The notes under the pieces were generated by a model, which was given only the letters and a program-made list of their open reading frames with translations, had not been told where the DNA came from and made no database searches. 64,000 nucleotides of DNA from Aureimonas sp. SA4125. GTDB taxonomy: Bacteria > Pseudomonadota > Alphaproteobacteria > Rhizobiales > Rhizobiaceae. Positions 27,406-37,693 of the stretch are shown in pieces (position 1 is the first letter of the stretch; each line of letters starts with the position of its first letter). The stretch covers positions 4,644,501 through 4,708,500 of the forward strand of contig NZ_AP025032.1 of NCBI RefSeq assembly GCF_019973775.1. The letters run 5' to 3'. A program made the translations under genes and the position numbers.

Positions 27406-28073
27406 TCATTCCGGGCGATTAAGGGACCGATCGATCAGTCCGCAAGCCGTCCAGAATGCCGTTTCTATATCCATTTCACTGGTATCGAGCAAGTGGGCGT
27501 CGAGGGCGGGCTTCAGCGGCGCCGTGGCGCGGCCGGCGTCGCGCGCGTCGCGCTCCTTCACCTCGGCGAGGATGCGCTCGAATTCCGGCGGCCGCCCCTT
27601 CGCCGCCAGTTCGTCGGTCCTGCGGCGGGCGCGGACCTCGGCCGAAGCGGTGACGAAGATTTTGACGTCCGCGCCGGGGCAGATCACCGTGCCGATGTCG
27701 CGACCGTCGAGCACGGCGCCCCTTGGCCCCGCGGCGAAGGCGCGCTGGAAATCCTCCAGCGCCTGGCGCACCGAGGGGTGCACGGCGACGCGCGAGGCGC
27801 GCTCGCCGGCCTCGTGGCCGCGCAGCGGCGCCTCGTCCAGATGGTCCGGCGCGAGGCTGCGGGCGATGTCGCCGGTGGCAATGGGGTCGTCGAGATCGAC
27901 GCCGCGATCGAAGGCGAGCTTGCCGATGCCGCGATAGAGAAGGCCGGTGTCGAGATAGGGCAGGTCGTAATGCTGCGACAGGCGCTTGGCCAGCGTGCCC
28001 TTGCCGGCCGCGGCCGGTCCGTCGATGGCGATGACGACGGGCCTTCTGCGCACCGCTTCGGCGATGCCGGCCA

Positions 28074-28074
<1 letters not shown>
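27406..28074 (-). CDS. cmk: Cytidylate kinase
   Basis: The 222-residue enzyme phosphorylates CMP and dCMP. The P-loop IDGPAAAGKGTLAKRL is near residue 17, followed by YLDTGLLYRG and VLDGRDIGTVICPGADVKIF, all diagnostic. Its start overlaps the aroA stop by one base, so aroA-cmk are coupled, with rpsA next after 273 bp. The aroA-cmk-rpsA order is conserved widely in Proteobacteria. Confidence 0.96.
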
Positions 28075-29781
<1,707 letters not shown>

Positions 29782-30189
29782 ATGGCAAATCCAGAACTCG
29801 GCACCAAACGCATCTGTCCGGAGACGGGCCGAAAATTCTACGACCTGAACAAGGATCCGATCGTCTCGCCCTATACCGGCACGAGCTATCCCGTCTCCTT
29901 CTTCGAGATCCCCGCCCGTCCCAAGCGCGGTGCGGCGGCCGCCGTCCCTGAAGCCGAGGCGGAGGTCGTCGAGGTTGCCGACGACGCCGAGGACGCACCG
30001 GAGACCGTGTCGCTGACCGACATCGAGGAGGACGAGGAGGTCGCGGTCAAGAAGGAGACGATCGACATCGACGACGACGAGGACGAGGAGGTCGAGGCCG
30101 ACGACGCCGACACCTTCCTCGAGCCCGACGAAGACGAAGACGACGACATGACCGACATCATCGGCTCGCGCGACGACGACGACGACTGA
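29782..30189 (+). CDS. TIGR02300 (FYDLN acid) family protein
   Basis: The 135-residue protein starts with the family signature LGTKRICPETGRKFYDLNKD and a YTGTSYP segment, then turns into an extremely acidic tail (runs of Asp/Glu to the C-terminus). The N-terminal Cys-containing part looks like half a zinc ribbon. The family is restricted to Alphaproteobacteria and has no known role. In relatives tRNA-Ala follows directly; here an IS element has landed 60 bp after the stop codon. Confidence 0.93.
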   Translation: MANPELGTKRICPETGRKFYDLNKDPIVSPYTGTSYPVSFFEIPARPKRGAAAAVPEAEAEVVEVADDAEDAPETVSLTDIEEDEEVAVKKETIDIDDDEDEEVEADDADTFLEPDEDEDDDMTDIIGSRDDDDD

Positions 30190-30251
30190 GCGACGCGTTT
30201 TGCAAGTTGCCGCGCGGCGTCTTTCGGCGGCGCGCGGCGCGGTGCTTCTAA

Positions 30252-31182
30252 GAGCCCAACCCGAAAAGAGTTGAGCGGTTTCAGCAGGTTGTGATTCCAT
30301 CAGGTTGCGAGACGCGATGGAGTCAACGATGCCCTGGACCGAAACCGCTCGGCGCGATTATGCGCGCCGGGGAAAGCGCTATTCAAGTGATCTCAGCGAT
30401 CGGGAATGGGCGCTGATCTTACCCTTCTTGCCCGAGCCGCGGCCGATCGGCCGTCCCCGGACGACGGATCTGCGAGAGGTGGTGAACGCCATCCTCTACT
30501 TGGCATCAAGCGGCTGCGCATGGTCGCTGCTGCCCAAGGATTTCCCGCCCTATACGACAGTCCAGCGCTACTTCTATGACTGGCGCGACCGAGGCCTGCT
30601 TCAGACGATCAGTTGCCATCTTACCATGGCGGCGCGCGAACTGGAGGACCGCGAGGCGAGCCCGACCGCCGGCGTCATCGACAGCCAGAGCGTCAAGACC
30701 ACCGGAAGCGGCGGAATACGGGGCTTTGATGCCGGCAAGAAGGTGAACGGCCGCAAGCGCCATATCGTCACCGATACGCTCGGCCTGCTGGTCGGGCTCG
30801 TCGTCCACGGCGCCGACATCCAGGATCGGGACGGTGCCGCCTTGGTCCTTGCCTCGATCCGCCATCGTTACCCCTGGCTGCGCCATGTCTTTGCCGATGG
30901 CGGATATGCCGGGGAGAAATTGAGAGGGCGGCTGCGCAAGATCGGCCAGTGGACGGTCCAGATCATCAAGCGGTCCGATCACGCCAAAGGCTTCGAAGTC
31001 TTGCCGCGCCGATGGGTCGTGGAGCGGACATTCGCCTGGCTCGGTCGCTGTCGCCGCCTTGCCAAGGACTGGGACAAAACCATCGCCAGCGCAGAGGCTT
31101 GGATCTTTGTCGCCAACCTTCGCATCCTCACAAGACGCCTCGCAAGGTCTTGCTGCCATTCATAAAGTTTCGAGTCGGGCTC
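30252..31182 (+). mobile_element. Complete IS5-family insertion sequence (IS1031-group-like), 931 bp
   Basis: Terminal inverted repeats begin GAGCCC(A/G)AC(C/T)CGAAA at both ends (30252 and, inverted, ending at 31182). The element is flanked by TAA on each side (30249-30251 and 31183-31185), which fits a 3-bp TNA target duplication. Length, single intact transposase and target pattern match the IS1031 group of IS5. Removing it rejoins the spacer between the TIGR02300 gene and tRNA-Ala. The intact ends and frame suggest a recent insertion. Confidence 0.88.
30329..31165 (+). CDS. IS5-family DDE transposase
   Basis: The 278-residue transposase has an N-terminal DUF4096-like helix-turn-helix region (YSSDLSDREWALILPFLP) and a DDE catalytic core. 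The three acidic residues are in VIDSQSVKTTGSGG, FADGGYAGEKLRG and RRWVVERTFAWLGRCRRLAKD (Y/R-rich E motif). It is full length with no frameshift, unlike the two-frame members of the family. The ATG at 30329 (MPWTE) is the usual family start; an ATG four codons earlier exists. Confidence 0.93.
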   Translation: MPWTETARRDYARRGKRYSSDLSDREWALILPFLPEPRPIGRPRTTDLREVVNAILYLASSGCAWSLLPKDFPPYTTVQRYFYDWRDRGLLQTISCHLTMAARELEDREASPTAGVIDSQSVKTTGSGGIRGFDAGKKVNGRKRHIVTDTLGLLVGLVVHGADIQDRDGAALVLASIRHRYPWLRHVFADGGYAGEKLRGRLRKIGQWTVQIIKRSDHAKGFEVLPRRWVVERTFAWLGRCRRLAKDWDKTIASAEAWIFVANLRILTRRLARSCCHS

Positions 31183-31200
31183 TAAGGCCGTGCCACTAGG

Positions 31201-31241
31201 GCAGTGTCTCCACGGGTGGCGACGCAGTGTCTCCACGGGTG
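31201..31241 (+). repeat. Two perfect 18-bp direct repeats beside the IS element
   Basis: GCAGTGTCTCCACGGGTG occurs at 31201-31218 and again at 31224-31241, separated by 5 bp. The pair lies in the 336-bp gap between the IS right end and tRNA-Ala (31186-31521), which contains no supported gene. It may be a scar of an older insertion or a binding site. Confidence 0.7.
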
Positions 31242-31521
31242 AATGCCCCGGGACGATCAACTGCCATCCCGCGCGAAAATGCTCCCGCGACCCCCGCAAG
31301 CAGATCATGGGGGGCCGGAGAGTCTGCTGCGGCGGATACAGGCTCCGCCCGGACGAGCCAAAACCTTGCGCCAAGCCGGCTTTTCCGTCCGGCATGACCG
31401 CAGAATGACGGCGGCGCCGATTTGCCGCTTGATCTTCCCGGCAGGCTTCAGTATGAACCCGCCACACCCGAAGCGCCCCAAACGTTTCGGTCCGGACCGC
31501 GCCCTCGGGCGACGCTCCAGT

Positions 31522-31597
<76 letters not shown>

Positions 31598-31777
31598 AAT
31601 TTCCACAGTCATACTTCGACTTGGTTGCCTGTATCTCGATGCTGGTCGGCGTCGGGCCATTAGTCATGATCGCGTCCTTATATGCTGGCTGCCGCAAGGC
31701 GACAGAAGCCTAGGCTGCCGTCGGCTCATGTGGACTGCTAGCGATTGACCTCAGTTGAACTCCGGAAGCTGGGCAAA

Positions 31778-32803
31778 ATGAGCGACAAAGAGATGGAGCC
31801 TGTTCACCTGGTCGAGGATGAAGTCACAGGCGATCGGTTCCTTGTTTATGGCACTGAAAAGGGCTTGCGCCTCGATATCCGGTATGAGGGCGAAGCGCTG
31901 TGGATGACGCAAGCGCAGATCGTACAGCTCTTCGGACGCGATCAGTCGGTCATTTCTCGTCACATATCCAATGTTCTGGAGGAGGGCGAATTGCCCGAAG
32001 AGGGCAATATGCAAAAAGTGCATATTGCTAGCGCTACTCGGCCTGTCACCCTTTACAGCCTGGATATGGTGATATCAGTCGGCTATCGGGTCTCCTCGAC
32101 ACAGGCGACCGTTTTCCGCCGGTGGGCCACAGGCGTTCTCGTCCAGTTCGCCAAAAAGGGGTTCGTCGTCGATGCTCTCCGCCTGAAGGAGCCGGGCAAC
32201 GCAGGCCGCATCGCTGAACTTCGCGAGATCATCCGCGACATTCGCGCCGACGAGGCGAACGTCTATGCGGAGCTACGCAGCATCTGTGCCCTGTGCCAGG
32301 ATTACGACCCCAAATCCGACGCGGCTCGCCAGTTCTTCCTGCGTACGCAGGCCAAGCTCATCTATGCCGTCACGTCTCACACACCAGCAGAGATTATCGC
32401 CTCCAGAGCTCGCGCCGACCAGCCGAATATGGGCCTACAGACCTGGCCAAAAGACAACATCCGCAAAAGTGACGTTGCAACTTCCAAAAGCTATCTCGCC
32501 GAAGGAGAGATGCGGGAGCTCAATCGCCTGACCACTATCTTGCTCGACATTTTCGAGGATCAAGCCGAGTTCGGCCGGCTCATCGTCATGGAAGACGCGC
32601 GTGCTCTTCTCGATAAACAACTTGCCGGTTTAAATCGCGCCATCCTGAGAGGCGGCGGACAAGTTTCTGCCGAGGATGCGAAGCGACTGGCAGAATACCA
32701 GTACGAAATATTCGATGCGCAACGAAAATACGAGCGCAGGTCGGAAGCCGACACGCGCATCGCCGAACTCGCCAGGGAAGCCAAGGGACTGCCAAAGAGA
32801 TAA
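31778..32803 (+). CDS. RhuM family protein
   Basis: The 341-residue protein matches the RhuM family named from Salmonella pathogenicity island 3. The N-terminal domain holds LWMTQAQIVQLFGRDQSVIS, a helix-turn-helix-like segment, and continues through VISVGYRVSSTQATVFRRWA, the family signature; the C-terminal half is helical and charged. It has no signal peptide. RhuM proteins are scattered on mobile islands, and their activity is unknown. It stands alone downstream of tRNA-Ala, and its codons are less GC-rich than those of neighbours, so horizontal acquisition is likely. The start at 31778 has GGAAG 10 bases upstream. Confidence 0.85.
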   Translation: MSDKEMEPVHLVEDEVTGDRFLVYGTEKGLRLDIRYEGEALWMTQAQIVQLFGRDQSVISRHISNVLEEGELPEEGNMQKVHIASATRPVTLYSLDMVISVGYRVSSTQATVFRRWATGVLVQFAKKGFVVDALRLKEPGNAGRIAELREIIRDIRADEANVYAELRSICALCQDYDPKSDAARQFFLRTQAKLIYAVTSHTPAEIIASRARADQPNMGLQTWPKDNIRKSDVATSKSYLAEGEMRELNRLTTILLDIFEDQAEFGRLIVMEDARALLDKQLAGLNRAILRGGGQVSAEDAKRLAEYQYEIFDAQRKYERRSEADTRIAELAREAKGLPKR

Positions 32804-32823
32804 TTGAATACCCCCAAACGACA

Positions 32824-32856
32824 ACGCCCTTGCCGGGGGAGGACCGGCAAGGGCGT
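32824..32856 (-). terminator. 13-bp perfect hairpin downstream of DUF1127 and RhuM genes
   Basis: Arms 32824-32836 and 32844-32856 are perfect inverted copies with a 7-base loop. It lies between the converging RhuM (plus) and DUF1127 (minus) genes. On the minus strand a moderately T-rich tract follows (TGTCGTTTG), so it more likely serves DUF1127. Confidence 0.65.
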
Positions 32857-32942
32857 CTTGGGGTGGCCGTCGGCGGTGGGAGGAACCGCGCGGCCGATCC
32901 GCTGGGGTCGTGGGAGGACGACCCCGGCGAAGCTCTGAAAGG

Positions 32943-33086
32943 TTAGCGGACGGCCTGGCGGGCGATCATCGGGATGTCGGCGCGGGAAATGCCGAGGTCG
33001 GCGAGTTCGCGGTGCGTCAGGCGGTTCAGCTCGGCTTCAGTGTTGCGGGCCTGGCGCCAGGCCTGGAAGGAGCGGGCGATGTTCAT
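32943..33086 (-). CDS. DUF1127 (YjiS-like) small protein
   Basis: The 47-residue protein consists almost entirely of the DUF1127 motif: SFQAWRQARNTEAELNRLTH followed by RELADLGISRADIP. Such short Arg-rich proteins are common in Alphaproteobacteria and some bind RNA to influence phosphate or carbon metabolism. AAGGA lies 7 bases before the ATG. It is a single-gene unit with its own hairpin downstream. Confidence 0.9.
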   Translation of the reverse strand: MNIARSFQAWRQARNTEAELNRLTHRELADLGISRADIPMIARQAVR

Positions 33087-33373
33087 GGGAAGTATCCTTT
33101 GCGGTCCAGCCTCTCGTCGGTGGTGGCTGGGCGGTTCGTTTCGTTCGACATCCCCGATATAGGCGGTCGAGCCGCGCAGCAGGAGCGCTGATGCGGCATG
33201 GCAGACCCGGCAAATGCAGCTATCGGCCTGATGCAGAGCGGGTGTGCACATGGCGCATGGCGCTGACTGTGCCCAAGGAGTGCTCCGTCCTCGGCCGCTA
33301 GCGACAGCACCGGCGACCATTCTGGCGACCGCGCCGCCGACTGCCAAGGCGGCCGCCGGCGCGGTGTGGCGCG

Positions 33374-33934
33374 TTACGCCGCTTCGTCGATGCTTTCGAG
33401 GACGATGTTGGCGTTGGTGTAGATGCAGATCTCGCCGGCGATCTTCATCGCCCGCCGCGCGATCTCCTCGGCGTCGTAGTCGGTGTCGGCGAGCGCCTTG
33501 GCGGCGGCCAGGGCATAATTGCCGCCCGAGCCGATCGCCATGATGCCGCCCTCCGGCTCCAGCACGTCGCCATTGCCGGTCAGCGCCAGGGTGATGGACT
33601 TGTCGGCGACGAGCATCATCGCCTCCAGCCGCCGGAGATAGCGGTCGGTGCGCCAATCCTTGGCGAGTTCCACCGAGGCGCGCATCAGCTGGTCGGGATA
33701 TTGCTCGAGTTTCGCTTCCAGCCGTTCGAGCAGGGTGAAGGCGTCGGCGGTGGCGCCGGCAAAGCCGGTGATGACGTTGCCGCCCTTGCCGATGCGCCGG
33801 ACTTTTCTGGCATTGCCCTTCATCACCGTGTTGCCGAGCGATACCTGTCCGTCGCCGGCGATGACGACGCGGCCGCCCTTGCGCACGGTGACGATGGTGG
33901 TCGAGTACATTTTCAAGGGATCGTGGTCTTGCAT
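33374..33934 (-). CDS. hslV: ATP-dependent protease peptidase subunit HslV
   Basis: The 186-residue threonine peptidase of the HslUV protease. The mature N-terminal nucleophile is expected at Thr12 after a short propeptide ([14 protein letters not shown]). [21 protein letters not shown] and [17 protein letters not shown] are diagnostic, as is [17 protein letters not shown] in MAIGSGG form. It is divergent from hisB across 230 bp, the ordinary Rhizobiales arrangement, but its ATPase partner hslU is 15 kb away. Confidence 0.96.
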   Translation of the reverse strand: MQDHDPLKMYSTTIVTVRKGGRVVIAGDGQVSLGNTVMKGNARKVRRIGKGGNVITGFAGATADAFTLLERLEAKLEQYPDQLMRASVELAKDWRTDRYLRRLEAMMLVADKSITLALTGNGDVLEPEGGIMAIGSGGNYALAAAKALADTDYDAEEIARRAMKIAGEICIYTNANIVLESIDEAA

Positions 33935-34164
33935 GGCTCTCTTTTCCGATAGGGCGGTGCCCCGCGTTGCGGCCCCGCCTGTCCGGGCCTCATGTAAGGG
34001 CTCCCACCGCCATCGCCAGTCACCGGCCAAGCGGGCGAGGGGAGATCGGCGTCCGCCGGCGGATTTCTGGCGTCGGGCCTTCGCGCCGGCGGCGAACTGC
34101 ATTAAAGCCGGGGCATGAGCCAGGGACGGGACCGGGCGCTGGCAGCCCCGGAAAGGACGATGAG

Positions 34165-34773
34165 ATGAACGTTACCGCCGGACGGCGTACGGCAGAGATC
34201 CTGCGCAAAACGAACGAGACCGCGATCGAGCTGCGCGTCGACCTCGACGGATCGGGGCGTGCCGACGTGGCGACCGGCGTCGGCTTCTTCGACCACATGC
34301 TGGAACAGCTCGCCCGGCATTCGCTGATCGACATCACCGTCAGGGCGGACGGCGACCGCCACATCGACGATCACCACACCGTCGAGGACACCGGCATCGC
34401 GCTCGGCCAGGCGATCCGCAAGGCGCTCGGCGAGCGCCGCGGCATCCGCCGCTACGCCTCGCTCGATCTTGCCATGGACGAGTGTCTGACGCGCGCCGCG
34501 GTGGATGTCTCCGGCCGGCCCTTCCTCGTCTTCACGGTGGAATTCAAGCGCGAGAAGATCGGCACGTTCGACACCGAACTGGTGCGCGAGTTCTTCCAGG
34601 CGCTGGCGCAGAATGCCGGCATCACCCTCCACATCCAGTCGCTCTACGGCGACAACGCCCACCATGTCGCCGAAACCTGCTTCAAGGCGGTGGCGCGCGT
34701 GCTGGGCGAGGCGATCGCCATCGATCCGCGTCAGGCCGATCTCGTGCCCTCGACCAAGGGCATGCTGGCATGA
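34165..34773 (+). CDS. hisB: Imidazoleglycerol-phosphate dehydratase
   Basis: The 202-residue manganese enzyme dehydrates IGP in histidine synthesis. Metal-binding His clusters are visible: [14 protein letters not shown] near residue 40, [11 protein letters not shown] near 68 and [13 protein letters not shown] near 168. It is a monofunctional HisB without a phosphatase domain. The ATG at 34165 is preceded by GGAAAGGA. It opens the hisB-DUF2628-hisH-hisA operon. Confidence 0.96.
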   Translation: MNVTAGRRTAEILRKTNETAIELRVDLDGSGRADVATGVGFFDHMLEQLARHSLIDITVRADGDRHIDDHHTVEDTGIALGQAIRKALGERRGIRRYASLDLAMDECLTRAAVDVSGRPFLVFTVEFKREKIGTFDTELVREFFQALAQNAGITLHIQSLYGDNAHHVAETCFKAVARVLGEAIAIDPRQADLVPSTKGMLA

Positions 34774-34795
34774 GCCGGCGCTTCGGGGGCAACGC

Positions 34796-35287
34796 ATGAC
34801 CCGCTACGTCGTGTTCGAGCCGCCGACGGACGATGGGCTGCGGCCGAGCGAGGGAGCGGTGTTCCTGCGCGACGGCCTGACGCGATGGGCGGTGCTGTTT
34901 CCCCATCTCTGGCTGTGGCGGCACAAGATGGTGCTGCCCGGCCTTCTCGCGCTGGCGCTCGTCCTCTTTCTCGGCTGGGCCGCCGAGCGCGCCGGCCTTG
35001 GCCTTGCCGGCACGGTCCTGCCGCTGCTCGTCGGCCTCTATGTCGCGCTCGAGGGCCCGAGCCTTCGGGCCGCCCGCTATCGCCGCCGGGGCTTCGAGGA
35101 AGTGGCCGTCGTCGATGCCGAGGACGAGGCGGAGGCGACGATCCTCTACTACGCCGGCGAGGCGGGCCACGCCGAGGTTCGGCCGGCCGCTGCCTCCCCG
35201 TCCCCGGGCGACGGTCGGACCCCTAGCCGCCGGCTGGCCGAGCGCCGGGCCTCGCTCGGCCTTTTCGATCCGCAAGGGATGCGCTGA
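34796..35287 (+). CDS. DUF2628 membrane protein in the his operon
   Basis: The 163-residue protein has two hydrophobic segments (about residues 47-63 and 68-85) and a basic C-terminal tail. It starts [20 protein letters not shown], the form seen for DUF2628 proteins lying between hisB and hisH in Rhizobiales. No enzymatic role in histidine synthesis is known. It starts 22 bp after hisB and its stop overlaps the hisH start, so it is co-translated. Confidence 0.85.
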   Translation: MTRYVVFEPPTDDGLRPSEGAVFLRDGLTRWAVLFPHLWLWRHKMVLPGLLALALVLFLGWAAERAGLGLAGTVLPLLVGLYVALEGPSLRAARYRRRGFEEVAVVDAEDEAEATILYYAGEAGHAEVRPAAASPSPGDGRTPSRRLAERRASLGLFDPQGMR

Positions 35288-35934
35288 TGCTGGCGATCAT
35301 CGACTATGGCTCGGGCAATCTGCGCTCGGCGACAAAGGCCTTCGAACGCGCCGCGCGCGAGGCGGGGCTTGCGACGGACATCGTCCTCACCGACGATCCC
35401 GAGACCGTCCGCCGCGCCGACCGTGTCGTCCTGCCGGGTGTCGGCGCCTATGCCGACTGCCGGCGTGGCCTCGACGCGGTGCCGGGCATGACCGAGGCGC
35501 TCGTCGAGACCGTCGAGACGCGCGGCCGGCCTTTTCTCGGCATCTGCGTCGGCATGCAGCTGATGGCGACGCAGGGGCTGGAAAAGACGGTCACCAAGGG
35601 GTTCGGCTGGATCCCCGGCGACGTCGCGCCGATCGTGCCCCATGATCCCGCGCTCAAGATTCCGCAGATCGGCTGGAACACGATTCACGTGAAACAGGCC
35701 CATCCCCTGCTTGCCGGCATTGCGACGGGGGAGGAGGGGCTGCACGCCTATTTCGTGCATTCCTTTCAGCTGCAGGTCGAGAACGATGCCGACCTCGTCG
35801 CCACGACCGACTATGGCGGCGACGTCACCGCCATCGTCGCCCATGGCAACAAGGCCGGCACGCAGTTCCACCCGGAAAAGAGCCAGACGCTCGGCCTCGC
35901 GCTGCTGACCAATTTCCTGACCTGGGCGCCCTGA
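35287..35934 (+). CDS. hisH: Imidazole glycerol phosphate synthase glutaminase subunit HisH
   Basis: The 215-residue class I glutamine amidotransferase supplies ammonia to HisF. The nucleophile Cys is in [11 protein letters not shown] (near residue 86), and the His-Glu pair is in TQFHPEKSQ near residue 195. The start overlaps the DUF2628 stop. Its HisF partner is encoded 11 kb away on the other strand. Confidence 0.96.
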   Translation: MLAIIDYGSGNLRSATKAFERAAREAGLATDIVLTDDPETVRRADRVVLPGVGAYADCRRGLDAVPGMTEALVETVETRGRPFLGICVGMQLMATQGLEKTVTKGFGWIPGDVAPIVPHDPALKIPQIGWNTIHVKQAHPLLAGIATGEEGLHAYFVHSFQLQVENDADLVATTDYGGDVTAIVAHGNKAGTQFHPEKSQTLGLALLTNFLTWAP

Positions 35935-35990
35935 GCCGTCAGTGCCGACCCGCCGCTCCCACGCCCATCCGTCTCGCTGAAAGCTGCCTC

Positions 35991-36725
35991 ATGCCCATCC
36001 TCTTCCCCGCCATCGACCTGAAGGAGGGCGCCTGCGTGCGCCTGAAGCTCGGCGACATGGACCAGGCGACCGTCTACAACGCCGACCCGGCCGCGCAGGC
36101 CCGCGACTTCTTCGATCTGGGCTTTCGGCACCTTCATGTCGTCGACCTCAACGGCGCCTTCGAGGGCCGGGCGGTGAATGCCGGGGCGGTCGAGGCGATC
36201 CTCGGCGAGGTCGGGGCCGAGATGGCGGTGCAGCTCGGCGGCGGCATCCGCTCCATGGCCGATATCGAGCGGTGGCTGGACAAGGGCGTCGGCCGGGTGA
36301 TCCTCGGCACCGTCGCTCTGCGCGATCCCGCGCTGGTGCGCGAGGCGGCAAGCCGCTTTCCCGGCCGCATCGTCGTCGGCATCGACGCCAAGGGCGGCAA
36401 GGTGGCGGTGGAGGGCTGGGCCGAGACCTCGGCGCTGGACGTCGTGGAGCTTGCCCGCCGCTTCGAGGACGCGGGTGTTGCCGCGATCGTCTACACCGAC
36501 ATCGACCGCGACGGCATTCTGGCAGGCATCAACTGGGAATCGACCATCGCCCTGGCCGATGCCGTGTCGATCCCCGTCATCGCCTCCGGCGGCCTCGCCT
36601 CGCTTGCCGACATCGTCCGCCTGACCATGCCGGATGCGACGAAACTGGAAGGCGCGATTTCGGGTCGGGCGCTCTACGACGGCCGCATCGATGCCGCCGA
36701 AGCGCTGCGGGTCCTGGCGCAGTAG
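35991..36725 (+). CDS. hisA: Phosphoribosylformimino-5-aminoimidazole carboxamide ribotide isomerase
   Basis: The 244-residue (beta/alpha)8 enzyme performs the Amadori isomerisation from ProFAR to PRFAR. The two catalytic Asp residues lie in [14 protein letters not shown] (near residue 8) and [11 protein letters not shown] (near 128), with phosphate-binding LGGGIRS and ASGGLAS turns. It ends this his operon; hisF would be expected next, but a dispersed repeat and toxin-antitoxin genes follow. Confidence 0.96.
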   Translation: MPILFPAIDLKEGACVRLKLGDMDQATVYNADPAAQARDFFDLGFRHLHVVDLNGAFEGRAVNAGAVEAILGEVGAEMAVQLGGGIRSMADIERWLDKGVGRVILGTVALRDPALVREAASRFPGRIVVGIDAKGGKVAVEGWAETSALDVVELARRFEDAGVAAIVYTDIDRDGILAGINWESTIALADAVSIPVIASGGLASLADIVRLTMPDATKLEGAISGRALYDGRIDAAEALRVLAQ

Positions 36726-36806
36726 GGCACTGTCCTCGACGACGAGCTTTTCGGAGACGATCCGACGCAGCTTGACCCCGGCCAAAGCCCGCGGCCTCCG
36801 AAGCCT

Positions 36807-36964
36807 TGTCATCCCGGCTTGAGCCGGGACCCATGCCGAAGCGACGGGGAGCTGCTGCGGTTCAGGATGGCCTGGCCCGACCGTCCGCGGTCCAGGAGCA
36901 AGTTCCACCGGACTGCGCTCGTTCAGCGACCCGGCATGGATCCCGGGTCAAGCCCGGGATGACG
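36807..36964. repeat. Long inverted repeat with about 32-bp arms after hisA
   Basis: Arms at 36807-36838 and about 36932-36964 carry TCATCCCGGCTTGAGCCGGG and its near-perfect inverse, ending in CCATGC/GCATGG. The loop is about 95 bp. Each arm is itself palindromic. This kind of TCATCCCGG element is common between genes in alphaproteobacteria. It fills most of the 353-bp gap 36726-37078, which otherwise shows no gene, and it marks the place where hisF would normally follow. Confidence 0.85.
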
Positions 36965-37078
36965 AGCGGAGGGAATGCGCCACCTCCGTCCTTGCAGCGC
37001 CAGCGCGAGCCAATCTGCTCGCCGCTGGCTCAAAGGTTCTCGCCGCGGCCGTTCCTGGGGCCGTTGCACGATGGCCCT

Positions 37079-37381
37079 TCAGGCAACCTGATCGAGCCAA
37101 TGCCGCAGCGCGTCGTTGGCGCGTGACTCCCAGCCTGGCCCCGTCGCCTTCAGCCGCTCGACGAGATCGCCGTCGAGATCGACCGGCACCGGCGGCCCGG
37201 CCGCCTTGAGGTCACGTGCGGCCTGCGCGGCGACGAGCTTGGCATAGAGCTCCGGCATCGCCTCGGCCATCGGCTGGGCGTTCGCGAGGTCTGCTTCCGT
37301 CCACTCGGGATTGTCGGAAACAGCGTCCCAATCCTCGCGGCTGTAGCCACGGCCCTCGACGAATTTTTCTTGTTTAGCCAT
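37079..37381 (-). CDS. brnA: BrnA-family antitoxin
   Basis: The 100-residue protein has the C-terminal ribbon-helix-helix-like segment expected of BrnA (PVPVDLDGDLVERLKATGPG, then ANDALRHWLDQVA), which binds operator DNA and BrnT. Its start codon overlaps the end of the brnT frame by 8 bases (ATGGCTAA), the usual brnTA layout. The antitoxin is intact although the toxin upstream carries a frameshift. No promoter was recognised. Confidence 0.85.
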   Translation of the reverse strand: MAKQEKFVEGRGYSREDWDAVSDNPEWTEADLANAQPMAEAMPELYAKLVAAQAARDLKAAGPPVPVDLDGDLVERLKATGPGWESRANDALRHWLDQVA

Positions 37382-37623
37382 GAAGCAGCGCTCTTTCCCG
37401 GGCGGATGCGGGGCGCAGGTCGATGATCGACAGCGCCTCCGTGCCTAGCGGACGGAACGGCAACCAACAGACTGTCTCCGAGCTGACCCATCGCCAAGGT
37501 GCGCCCTGAATGTCCGGGCCGCAGCAGGGCGGTCGCGAAGAACGCCATGTCGAGGTCCGCAAAATCGAGGCCATGCTTGGCAAGATTGGCTGGGCGTTTT
37601 ACCCGATCCCAGACAATCTCCAT
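37374..37623 (-). pseudogene. brnT: BrnT-family toxin with a frameshift
   Basis: BrnT is a small RelE-fold ribonuclease. The N-terminal part reads MEIVWDRVKRPANLAKHGLD then GDSLLVAVPSAR from 37623. The expected C-terminal part, TEALSIIDLRPASARERALL, lies in the next frame and ends at 37374. Joining the frames near base 37455 restores a normal length of about 83 residues and the overlap with brnA. One extra or two missing bases explain the break. It is either inactivated, rescued by frameshifting, or a sequencing error. Confidence 0.75.
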
Positions 37624-37693
37624 GATCTACCATACAGGTTACGAAGGACGGGTGCCATTGTCTCCGCGGCATAGGCACCGGAGGCTCCGACCC

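Noticed and set aside
31598..33374. A duplicated tRNA-Ala 3' end that would mark an integrated island
   Set aside because: I looked for the T-arm and acceptor sequence downstream of the RhuM gene and found no second copy; no integrase is present.
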